Notes under the pieces: model-generated | The model's database searches: none | Told to the model about the DNA's origin: nothing | Seen by the model: only the letters and a program-made list of their open reading frames with translations | Part shown: in pieces, positions 1 to 5,664 of the stretch | Position numbering within the stretch: the first letter of the stretch is position 1 | Layout: each line of letters begins with the position of its first letter | NCBI GenBank assembly: GCA_020638695.1 | Contig: JACKIB010000055.1 | Location: forward strand, 1 to 5,664 | DNA: 5,664 bases | Source of the DNA: Planctomycetota bacterium | GTDB lineage: Bacteria > Planctomycetota > UBA1135 > UBA2386 | Direction of reading: 5' to 3' | Position numbers and translations under genes: made by a program

Positions 1-53
1 TGGGAAGTACCCACGAATCTCCGCGTACCGCCACGATCCGCGACCCCAACAGC

Positions 54-1826
54 TCAGTGCGCCGGCAGCCGAACCCGGAAGGTGCTCCCGCGGCCCGGCA
101 TGCTCTGCACCCGGATCTCGGCGCCGAGCACCCCACAAGCGTGCTTGACGATCGCCAGCCCCAGCCCGGTTCCCCCGAGTTCCCGCGAGCGCGCCTTGTC
201 GATCCGGTAGAAGCGTTCGAAGATCCGTGCCTGGTGGACCGGGTCGATGCCGATGCCGTTGTCCTGCACCTCGATCAGCGCGAAGTTGTTGTTGGGGAAG
301 GCGCGCAACACCACCTTGCCGCCGGTCCGGGTGTACTTGATCGCGTTGTCCACCAAGTTGTCGATGATCAGCGATAGGGTGGGAGCGTCGCTGCGCGCCA
401 GCACCGGCTGGTCGCCGAGTTCGTAGCGCAGATCGACGCCCTTCTCGCTGGCGAACGTGCCGAGGTCGCGCACCGAGCCGCGCACCACTTCGCGCAAGTC
501 GACCGCCTCGAAGCTGTCCGGCCGCTCCTTCGACTCGAGCTGCGAAAGCCGCAGCAGGTCGGTGACCAACGTCGACAGGCGTGAGCCCTGACCGGCGGCG
601 CGGGTGATGAACCGGTGACGGGTTTCCGGCGGCATCTCTGGGTTGGCGGCGAGTGTCTCGAGGAAGCCGCGGATCGCGGTGATGGGGGTCTTCAGCTCGT
701 GCGATGCGTTGGTGACGAACTCGCGACGCACCAGCTCCAGCCGGCGCACTTCGGTGACATCGTGGAATACCACTACCGCCCCGACCAGCTCCTGATCGCC
801 GTCATGCAGCGGCGCCGCGTTGATCTCGACCAGGGCTTCCCCGCCGTTGCGCAGCAGGCGCGCCTGGGTGCGCACCTCCCGGCCGCCGCTCAGCGAGGAC
901 GTCAGCGCCTTGGCGATCTCGTTGACCCGCGTCGCCTCCCAGATACGCGCGCCGATCGACCGCGAGGCATCGACCTCGAGCAGTCCTGCGGCGACGCCGT
1001 TCATGTGCACCACGCGCTCGTCATGGTCGATAGCCACCACGCCTTCCACCATGCCGCTGAGGATGGTCTGCAGCATGCGCCGCTCCTTGGTGATGGTGTC
1101 GATGCGCATGTTGAGCTGCTCGGCCATCGTGTTGAACGCGTTGGCCAGGTCGCGGATCTCGTTCGAAGAATCGATCGCGACCCGGCGCGCGAAGTCGCCG
1201 TCGGCGATCGAACGAGCGGCTTCGGTCATCTTGCTGAGCGGCGCGGTCACGCGGCGTGCCACCAGCAGACCGAGGCCCAACGCCACCAGCGCCGCGAACA
1301 GCGCCGCGAGGAACACCAGCCGCCGCACCCGCCCGAGGTACTCCTCGATGACGTCGGTCGGCAGCGCCGTGCGCACGTAGCCGATCTTCTTGTTGTTGCT
1401 CTCGATCTTGCGCGCGTGGTAGAGCGCCTCCTTGCCGAGCTCCGGGCTGAACCGCTGCGCGTAGCCTTCCCCCTGCTCGCGGGCCTGTTGGATCTCCGGT
1501 TGGTCGGGTTGACCGATCTGCTCGGTGCGGCGGGTGGAACTCGCCAGGACCTTGCCCGACTCGGTGATCACGGCCAGCTCGGTGTCGACCTGGGGCGAGA
1601 GCTGTTGGATCGTTCGTTGGAGCGCGCCGGCGGGATCGTCGTCGAGTGCCTGCTCGGCGGTGACAGAGAGCAGGATCGCTTTGGCGCGCAACTGGTTGCG
1701 GATCTCCTGCAAGGAGTGATCCGTGATCGTGTGCGACAGCGACGCGCCGACCACCGCCGCGAACACCACCACCAAGAGCACGTAGCCGGCATAGAGCTGC
1801 CAGAAGAACCGCGCGCCTGACCGCAT
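54..1826 (-). CDS. phoR: PhoR-type phosphate-regulon sensor histidine kinase, membrane-bound
   Basis: This 590-residue inner-membrane sensor kinase should autophosphorylate on histidine and pass the phosphate to the PhoB-like regulator encoded just upstream. The order of parts is: TM1 about 11-30; an extracytoplasmic sensor region about 31-168; TM2 about 169-190; a HAMP linker about 191-243 (ending near NTMAEQL); a PAS domain about 250-360; a HisKA domain with phospho-acceptor H376 in the motif NASHELKTPITAIRG; and a HATPase domain with N-box N494 (DNLVDNAIKY), G1 DNGIGID (522-528) and G2 GGTGLGLAIVKH (551-562). All catalytic boxes are intact. The ATG start is tightly bounded, because an in-frame TAG lies four codons upstream; an AGGTAG stretch 9 nt before the ATG is a weak ribosome binding site. 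The PhoR name rests on domain order plus the adjacent phoB. The extracytoplasmic domain is much longer than in E. coli PhoR and resembles the Cache-like sensor found in other PhoR kinases. A paralogous kinase with another signal is possible but less likely. Confidence 0.9.
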   Translation of the reverse strand: MRSGARFFWQLYAGYVLLVVVFAAVVGASLSHTITDHSLQEIRNQLRAKAILLSVTAEQALDDDPAGALQRTIQQLSPQVDTELAVITESGKVLASSTRRTEQIGQPDQPEIQQAREQGEGYAQRFSPELGKEALYHARKIESNNKKIGYVRTALPTDVIEEYLGRVRRLVFLAALFAALVALGLGLLVARRVTAPLSKMTEAARSIADGDFARRVAIDSSNEIRDLANAFNTMAEQLNMRIDTITKERRMLQTILSGMVEGVVAIDHDERVVHMNGVAAGLLEVDASRSIGARIWEATRVNEIAKALTSSLSGGREVRTQARLLRNGGEALVEINAAPLHDGDQELVGAVVVFHDVTEVRRLELVRREFVTNASHELKTPITAIRGFLETLAANPEMPPETRHRFITRAAGQGSRLSTLVTDLLRLSQLESKERPDSFEAVDLREVVRGSVRDLGTFASEKGVDLRYELGDQPVLARSDAPTLSLIIDNLVDNAIKYTRTGGKVVLRAFPNNNFALIEVQDNGIGIDPVHQARIFERFYRIDKARSRELGGTGLGLAIVKHACGVLGAEIRVQSMPGRGSTFRVRLPAH

Positions 1827-1957
1827 GAGATCAATCTACCTGTGCCGACCGGACTTGTGACAGGGGGGTGGGCGCGGGCTCCGGCGATCCGTTGGGGTAC
1901 GATTCACCGCAATAGTCGGGGCGGGGGCGTGGCCGACGCCGCCGGAGACGCCCGAGG
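1827..1957 (-). other. phoB-phoR intergenic spacer with a possible hairpin
   Basis: This 131-bp spacer separates the stop of phoB from the start of phoR on the same strand. I see no convincing gene in it. Just past the phoB stop lies an inverted repeat GGGCGT (1925-1930) / ACGCCC (1948-1953), with a 17-nt GC-rich loop that could fold further. No T-run follows it, so it is not a standard intrinsic terminator. It could be an attenuator or mRNA-processing structure that sets phoR expression below phoB, or chance in GC-rich DNA. I saw no clear sigma-70 promoter for phoR. Confidence 0.3.
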
Positions 1958-2650
1958 TCAGTCCGTATCGCGGAAGCGGTAGCCGACGCCGCGCACCGTC
2001 TCGATGTAGTTGCTGAGAGTGTCGAGCTTCTTGCGCAGCGCCCGGACGTGCACGTCGATGTTGCGGTCGGTCACCACCACGTCCGGGCCGATCGCCCGGG
2101 ACAACAACTGATCGCGGGTGAACACGCGCCCCGGGTAGCACGACAGGTAGTGCAGCAGCCGCATTTCGGTGGCGGTGAGATCGACTCGGGCCCCGGCGAC
2201 CAGCACTTCGTGCCGGTCGAGGTCGATCGTGAGCTCGCCGCGCACCACGCGCCGCGTCTCGCTCTGCGTCGAGCGCATCGGGCCGCGGCGCAACACCGCC
2301 TGCACCCGGGCAATCAGCTCTTTGGGGCTGAACGGCTTGGTGATGTAGTCGTCCGCACCGACCCCGAGTCCGAGCACGATGTCGCTTTCCTCACCCTTGG
2401 CGGACACCACGATGATCGGGGTGTCCTTGAGCGCCGGATCCGCCTTGGCGTTCCGGCACACTTCGATGCCGTCCATGGTCGGAAGCATCAGGTCGAGCAG
2501 TACCAGATCGGGCTGCACCCGCCGAAGCGTGTCGAGTCCGTCCGCCCCGTCGGTGGCGCCGGTGACCTCGTAGCCCTCGCGCTGGAGGTTGAAGGTGAGC
2601 ACCTCGAGGATGTCGGGTTCGTCCTCGATGACGACGATCTTGCGTGCCAT
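1958..2650 (-). CDS. phoB: PhoB-type response regulator (receiver + OmpR-family winged helix)
   Basis: This 230-residue cytoplasmic DNA-binding response regulator is the likely partner of the PhoR kinase encoded downstream. The receiver domain (about 4-122) has acidic pocket E9/D10, phospho-acceptor D53 (LVLLDLMLP), the switch residue S83 (VVSAK), aromatic Y102 and conserved K105 (ITKPFSPKELIARV). The OmpR/PhoB winged helix (about 135-228) contains LTATEMRLL, a recognition-helix region TDRNIDVHVRALRKKL (194-209) and the wing motif VRGVGYRF. The length matches PhoB of E. coli (about 229 residues). The ATG is preceded by AGGCG about 4 nt upstream, a short-spaced Shine-Dalgarno-like site. It is transcribed divergently from the glycogen debranching gene and sits first in a phoB-phoR unit; a Pho-box-like repeat about 37-54 bp upstream suggests autoregulation. 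The gene name is inferred from family, order with phoR and the upstream repeat; another OmpR-family regulator is the main alternative. Confidence 0.9.
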   Translation of the reverse strand: MARKIVVIEDEPDILEVLTFNLQREGYEVTGATDGADGLDTLRRVQPDLVLLDLMLPTMDGIEVCRNAKADPALKDTPIIVVSAKGEESDIVLGLGVGADDYITKPFSPKELIARVQAVLRRGPMRSTQSETRRVVRGELTIDLDRHEVLVAGARVDLTATEMRLLHYLSCYPGRVFTRDQLLSRAIGPDVVVTDRNIDVHVRALRKKLDTLSNYIETVRGVGYRFRDTD

Positions 2651-2686
2651 TTCGCCTGAACGCTAGCAAGCCGCCGGCCCCGCCCG

Positions 2687-2704
2687 AGTGAAGTTTGGGT
2701 GAAG
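2687..2704 (-). promoter_or_regulatory. Pho-box-like direct repeat upstream of phoB
   Basis: Read on the minus strand toward phoB, the site is CTTCACC, CAAA, CTTCACT: two 7-bp units matching at 6 of 7 bases with an 11-bp period. PhoB-family regulators bind 7-bp units repeated every 11 bp (the E. coli consensus has CTGTCAT twice with a 4-bp spacer; actinobacterial PHO boxes have GTTCACC-like units), so both spacing and core (TTCAC / TGTCA) fit. A third unit one period further upstream (2709-2715, ATTGCCA on the minus strand) is at best degenerate. I found no convincing -10 hexamer at the expected distance, so the promoter start is not assigned. The site lies between the divergent phoB and glycogen debranching genes, 36 bp from the phoB ATG and 57 bp from the debranching GTG. 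Confidence 0.6.
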
Positions 2705-2761
2705 CAGATGGCAATCAGACGGCGCTGGAATGCTGAGGGCCGGCAGCCAAGATGACACTCT

Positions 2762-4876
2762 GTGACCCCGGTGCCCACACAGAATGCCTGGTCCGCGCCC
2801 CAGGCAGGCGCGGTCCCGCCGCACCGGGACCCTCCGGCGGAGTGGCTGCTGACGGACGGGCGGGGCGGCTACGCCGCGGGTACCCCGAGCCTCCTGCGGA
2901 CCCGCCGCTACCACGGACTGTTGGTGGCGCCCCGCCCGGGGACCGCCGTGCGGCACCTGTACTTCGCGGGTTTCACCGAGACCGTCGGGTGCCGTGGGGA
3001 GCGGGTGTCGTCAGCCACCGCGCAGGGCGGGATCGATCCCGTGGCATTCGCCGCGCGGCCCTTCGTGCGGGCGGTCCTCGAGTGTCCCGGTGGGCAGCTG
3101 GTCCGAGAAATCCGCATGCTCTCGGGGCGCCACGCGGTGCTGGTCCGCTACTCCCGTCCCGCCACCGCCGCGCGCGAACCGCTCGCCCTGTCGCTCGGAG
3201 TGCTGCTGCCGTTCCGTCCTGCCGATCACTTGACGGTGCGCAACGACGTTCTCCAGCCGGACACCGCGACCACCGACTGCGGGCTGCGTTGGCAGTGCTA
3301 CCCGAGCCTGCCGCCGCTCGACCTGGCGATCGCGACCGACGGAGCTTGGGGCTTTCGTGCCGCGCCGACCTGGCACACCGGGCTGCGCTATTCCACCGAT
3401 CTCGCGCGCGGCTACGACGGTTCGGAGGACGTGTTCTCCCCTGGGACCATCGAGATCGAACTCGGTCCGGGCCAGGAGGTGGTGCTGGCGGCGACCATCG
3501 ATGGGCCGATCCCGGAGCCGCGCGGTTCGTGGCACGCGGCGGAGGGGGACCCAGCGGGGTGTAGCCGAAGTTCCTCACAGGAATCACGGGCCCTACGGCC
3601 CGCTCGCGGCGTCGCAGCTCCGTCGCGGCTCCTTGCGAGCGAACCGCACGACTCGCTGACTCCTGCGTGGAAGTTCGATGACAACCAGCGAGCGAGCGTG
3701 CCGGGTGGCGTGGTCGCGCGCTGTGTGCGGGCGGCGGACGACTTCCTGTACACGGATGCCGCCGGGCGCCGGGGTGTGCTGGCAGGGTTTCCATGGTTCG
3801 GTGAGTGGGGTCGCGACACCTTCCTCGCGCTGCCCGGATTGACGCTGGCTCGCGGCGACCGCGACGGTTGTGCCGAGGTGCTGCACGGGGCCGTGCCGTT
3901 CCTGGTCGACGGTCTGCTGCCGAACATCTTCGGCGCCGGCGTTGCGGACAGCCACTACGGAAGTGTGGATGCGGCGCTGTGGTTCGCCCGCGCGGTGCTG
4001 CTGTTCGATCGGGCCGGGGGCGACCCGTGGCCGCTCCGCGGCGCGCTGCAGGCGATTGCCGACGGCTATGCGACCGGGGCGGGACAACGTGGGGCGGCGC
4101 TCGGCATCCGGGTCGACGAACACGGGCTGGTCCACGCCGGCACGCCGGACCTGAACCCGACCTGGATGGATGCCAAGCCGGCTTCCGGTGCGGTGACGCC
4201 GCGGCACGGCTGCCCGGTCGAGATCCAGGCCCTGTGGTACTCGTTGCTGCGGTACTTGGCCGAACTCGGGGAACGGTTCGGCGACGCATCGTTCCGCCGT
4301 TTCGCGCCGCAGGCCGAACGCGCCGGTCGCGCCTTCCTCGACCGCTTCTGGCTGCCCGAACCAGGCTACCTGGCCGACGTGTGGCGCGACGGGGTCGCCG
4401 ACTGCAGCGTGCGCCCCAACATGGTGCTGGCGGCGTCGCTCGAGCTGAGTCCGCTGAGCCGCGCGCAACGGGCTGGTGTGCTGGCACGCGCCGAGACCGA
4501 TCTGTGGACCCCGCGCGGGCTGCGCACCCTGGCGCCGGATCACCCCGACTACTGCCCGCGCTACGGTGGCGGGCCCGAGGAGCGCGACCGGGCGTACCAC
4601 CAGGGCACCGTGTGGCCGTGGCTGCTCGGCTGCTTCTGCGAGCTGGCGCTGCGCGTCGATGCGGAAGAAGCGGTGTCCGCGCGGCTCCGCGCGTGGATCG
4701 ATGGCTTCGCGCCCGAGCTGCAGGTCGGCGGGCTCGAACACATCGCCGAGGTGTTCGACGGCGACCCGCCGCACGGTGGCGGCGGCACGTTTGCCCAGGC
4801 GTGGAACACCGGCGAGCTGCTGCGGGCCGCGGCACTCATCGAGGGGACGCTGCCGCTCGCGAGGGCTGCCGAATGA
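2762..4876 (+). CDS. Glycogen debranching enzyme (amylo-alpha-1,6-glucosidase, GDE_N + GDE_C)
   Basis: This 704-residue, probably cytoplasmic enzyme should hydrolyse alpha-1,6 branch linkages in glycogen or limit dextrins. The bacterial-type N-terminal domain starts near residue 27 with EWLLTDGRGGYAAGT and TRRYHGLLVAP (47-57) and runs to about 255. The catalytic (alpha/alpha)6 domain covers about 315-700, with GFPWFGEWGRDTFLALPGL around D352, TWMDAK (467-472), the GTVWPW segment, and IAEVFDGDPP with E663 followed by QAWNTGELLRA near the end. By family analogy the acidic residues in these last motifs are catalytic, but I cannot assign roles from sequence alone. GTG 2762 is chosen because an in-frame TGA lies at 2753-2755; GTG 2771 is an alternative. 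No good Shine-Dalgarno precedes it, so it may be weakly initiated or leaderless. Residues about 269-305 come from a palindromic DNA element (3567-3676) that extends the linker between domains. The stop overlaps the next gene's start by ATGA. No signal peptide is seen. Confidence 0.92.
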   Translation: MTPVPTQNAWSAPQAGAVPPHRDPPAEWLLTDGRGGYAAGTPSLLRTRRYHGLLVAPRPGTAVRHLYFAGFTETVGCRGERVSSATAQGGIDPVAFAARPFVRAVLECPGGQLVREIRMLSGRHAVLVRYSRPATAAREPLALSLGVLLPFRPADHLTVRNDVLQPDTATTDCGLRWQCYPSLPPLDLAIATDGAWGFRAAPTWHTGLRYSTDLARGYDGSEDVFSPGTIEIELGPGQEVVLAATIDGPIPEPRGSWHAAEGDPAGCSRSSSQESRALRPARGVAAPSRLLASEPHDSLTPAWKFDDNQRASVPGGVVARCVRAADDFLYTDAAGRRGVLAGFPWFGEWGRDTFLALPGLTLARGDRDGCAEVLHGAVPFLVDGLLPNIFGAGVADSHYGSVDAALWFARAVLLFDRAGGDPWPLRGALQAIADGYATGAGQRGAALGIRVDEHGLVHAGTPDLNPTWMDAKPASGAVTPRHGCPVEIQALWYSLLRYLAELGERFGDASFRRFAPQAERAGRAFLDRFWLPEPGYLADVWRDGVADCSVRPNMVLAASLELSPLSRAQRAGVLARAETDLWTPRGLRTLAPDHPDYCPRYGGGPEERDRAYHQGTVWPWLLGCFCELALRVDAEEAVSARLRAWIDGFAPELQVGGLEHIAEVFDGDPPHGGGGTFAQAWNTGELLRAAALIEGTLPLARAAE
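3567..3676. repeat. 110-bp palindromic element inserted in frame within the debranching gene
   Basis: The ends form imperfect inverted repeats of 19 bp: 3567-3585 (GAAGTTCCTCACAGGAATC) and 3658-3676 (GACTCCTGCGTGGAAGTTC), complementary at 15 of 19 positions. Moving inward, both arms have a near-equal spacer (15 and 16 nt), then a perfect 7-bp inverted repeat CGCTCGC (3601-3607) / GCGAGCG (3635-3641) around a 27-nt centre. The centre contains an 11-bp tandem repeat at 3611-3632 (10/11). The left arm carries two more small hairpins: TTCCT/AGGAA (3571-3583) and CGGGCC-CTAC-GGCCCG (3587-3602). Two arm mismatches become G-U pairs only in a minus-strand transcript. The surrounding codons are richer in A/T-ending and rare types than the rest of the gene. 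The architecture fits a small non-autonomous palindromic repeat (REP, MITE or Rickettsia palindromic element-like). No second copy is present in this window, so dispersal is unproven. Exact borders and any target duplication are unclear. Confidence 0.6.
3611..3632. repeat. 11-bp tandem duplication at the centre of the palindromic element
   Basis: GTCGCAGCTCC (3611-3621) is followed directly by GTCGCGGCTCC (3622-3632), differing at one base. It lies in the loop region of the inverted-repeat element. Because 11 bp is not a multiple of three, the two units are read in different frames (around VAAPSRLL), so this is a DNA-level rather than a protein-level repeat. Confidence 0.7.
4861..4876 (+). 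promoter_or_regulatory. Ribosome binding site and ATGA stop-start overlap coupling the two glucan genes
   Basis: GAGGG (4861-4865) lies 7 nt before the ATG at 4873, at good Shine-Dalgarno spacing. The ATG overlaps the debranching gene's TGA (4874-4876) as ATGA. This overlap decides the start of the downstream gene and predicts translational coupling and co-transcription. Confidence 0.75.
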
Positions 4877-5664
4877 CCGCGGTGGTGTTCTACTTCCAGG
4901 TGCACCAGCCCTACCGGCTCGCACCGTTCCACCCGAGCGACGTCGGGCAGGGCAAGCAACGGTTCGACGACTCCGAGAACCGCCGCATCGTCCGGCGGGT
5001 GGCCGATCGCTGCTACTTGCCGATGAACGAGATCCTGCTGCAGCAGATCGCCGCCACCGACGGACGGTTCCGCTGCTCGTTCTCACTCTCGGGAACGTTG
5101 TTGCAACAGCTAAGCGACTGGGTTCCGGCAGTGGTCGACAGCTTCGTCGCGCTGGCCGACACCGGCTGCGTCGAATTCCTCGCCGAGACGTCTCACCACA
5201 GTCTGGCGTTCGACCGCGCGCCCGAGGAGTTCGAGCATCAAGTCGAAGCCCAGCGGTCGCGGATCGAGCAGCTGTTCGGGCAGCGTCCGACCACCTTCCG
5301 CAACACCGAGCTGTGCATCGACGAGGATGTGGCACGCCGCGTCGAGCGGCTCGGTTTCGACGTGTTGCTCGGCGAGGGCGCCGACCGGCTGCTCGGTTGG
5401 CGGAGCCCGCAGCTGGTCTACCGACCGCGCGGTTGCGAACGGCTGAAGCTGTTGCTGCGCAGCTACGTGTTCTCCGACGACATCGCGTTCCGCTTCAGCA
5501 ACAAGTGCTGGTCGCACTATCCGTTGTTCGCCGACACCTTCGCCAGCTGGCTGCACGCGGTGCCGGAGCAGGCGCAGTTCCTCGGCCTGTTCATGGACTA
5601 CGAAACGTTCGGCGAGCACCAGTGGGCGGAGGAGACCGGGATCCTCGAGTTCATGCGCCACCTA
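4873..5664 (+). CDS. GH57 glycoside hydrolase, alpha-amylase-like (partial, 3' end outside the window)
   Basis: The frame opens at ATG 4873 and stays open to the window end, giving the first 264 residues. It is a family 57 glycoside hydrolase, a retaining enzyme family acting on alpha-glucans (alpha-amylase, 4-alpha-glucanotransferase, amylopullulanase). The protein begins MTAVVFYFQVHQPYRL, with GH57 motif 1 HQP at 11-13. GCVEFLAETSHHSLAF (98-113) covers the region of motif 2. FRNTEL (142-147) holds E146, the expected nucleophile of motif 3. FMDYETFGEHQW holds D242, the expected acid/base of motif 4. The pattern looks most like the MJ1611-type alpha-amylase subgroup, usually 400 or more residues, so roughly the last third is missing here. 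No signal peptide is seen, which fits a cytoplasmic glycogen role. It is coupled to the upstream debranching enzyme by ATGA, so the pair would attack alpha-1,6 and alpha-1,4 linkages of the same polymer. Exact specificity (hydrolase or transferase) cannot be read from sequence. Confidence 0.9.
   Translation, partial: MTAVVFYFQVHQPYRLAPFHPSDVGQGKQRFDDSENRRIVRRVADRCYLPMNEILLQQIAATDGRFRCSFSLSGTLLQQLSDWVPAVVDSFVALADTGCVEFLAETSHHSLAFDRAPEEFEHQVEAQRSRIEQLFGQRPTTFRNTELCIDEDVARRVERLGFDVLLGEGADRLLGWRSPQLVYRPRGCERLKLLLRSYVFSDDIAFRFSNKCWSHYPLFADTFASWLHAVPEQAQFLGLFMDYETFGEHQWAEETGILEFMRHL

Noticed and set aside
1..53. Possible start of a further phosphate gene (such as phoU) downstream of phoR
   Set aside because: There is no ATG on the minus strand in this stretch and too little sequence to support a gene.
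615..1820. 401-codon open frame on the plus strand, antisense to phoR
   Set aside because: Its product is rich in His, Arg, Asp and Leu with no domain. It is the shadow of a high-GC gene whose minus-strand product has a full set of kinase motifs.
1925..1953. Intrinsic terminator after phoB
   Set aside because: The stem is only 6 bp with a long loop and no T-run on the transcribed strand, so it is kept only as a possible hairpin within the spacer entry.
2752..3564. 270-codon plus-strand frame starting at ATG 2752
   Set aside because: It has an ATG start and overlaps the debranching gene in another frame, but its product has no domain and is Arg/Gly/Pro-rich.
3560..3700. Frameshift or pseudogene in the debranching enzyme around the odd segment
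   Set aside because: The same frame continues on both sides, with GDE_N motifs before and GDE_C motifs after and no stop codon, so the gene is intact.
2973..4835. 620-codon open frame on the minus strand, antisense to the debranching gene
   Set aside because: The Arg/Pro/Ala-rich composition with no motif is typical of GC-rich antisense shadow; the plus strand encodes a clear enzyme.
3593..5335. 580-codon open frame on the minus strand spanning both glucan genes
   Set aside because: It has low-complexity Arg-rich content and crosses the boundary of two well-supported plus-strand genes, so it is a shadow.
5110..5661. 183-codon minus-strand frame antisense to the GH57 gene
   Set aside because: The plus strand carries all the expected GH57 motifs in frame; the antisense product shows no motif.

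Overview
The window is high-GC bacterial DNA from a chromosome. Codons end mostly in G or C, genes are tightly packed, and long spurious open frames occur on the opposite strand of every real gene. It carries a PhoB/PhoR phosphate-sensing pair and, divergently, the start of an alpha-glucan (glycogen) degradation operon. Nothing in it fixes the taxon. The gene families would fit a high-GC soil or sediment lineage such as Myxococcota or Binatota-like deltaproteobacteria, but this is a weak inference.

Layout. Minus strand, 2650 down to 54: a complete OmpR/PhoB-type response regulator (2650-1958) is followed after a 131-bp gap by a complete PhoR-type membrane histidine kinase (1826-54). Plus strand, 2762 onward: a complete two-domain bacterial glycogen debranching enzyme (GDE_N + GDE_C, 2762-4876). 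It overlaps by 4 bp (ATGA) a GH57 alpha-amylase-like gene that starts at 4873 and runs off the window end. The 111-bp divergent intergenic region holds a two-unit, 11-bp-spaced direct repeat (CTTCACC-N4-CTTCACT, read toward phoB). It has the architecture of a Pho box and suggests autoregulation of phoBR.

The most unusual structure is a roughly 110-bp palindromic element at 3567-3676, inside the debranching-enzyme gene. It has 19-bp imperfect terminal inverted repeats (15/19), a symmetrically placed inner 7-bp inverted repeat, a central 11-bp tandem duplication and local codon usage unlike the rest of the gene. It is translated in frame as a linker between the two enzyme domains, which suggests a small dispersed palindromic repeat that inserted into a gene without breaking it.

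How the genes work together: PhoR senses phosphate status at the membrane and phosphorylates PhoB, which probably binds the Pho box. The debranching enzyme and GH57 enzyme would process alpha-1,6 and alpha-1,4 linkages of stored glucan. Whether PhoB also controls the divergent glucan operon is an open but testable idea.
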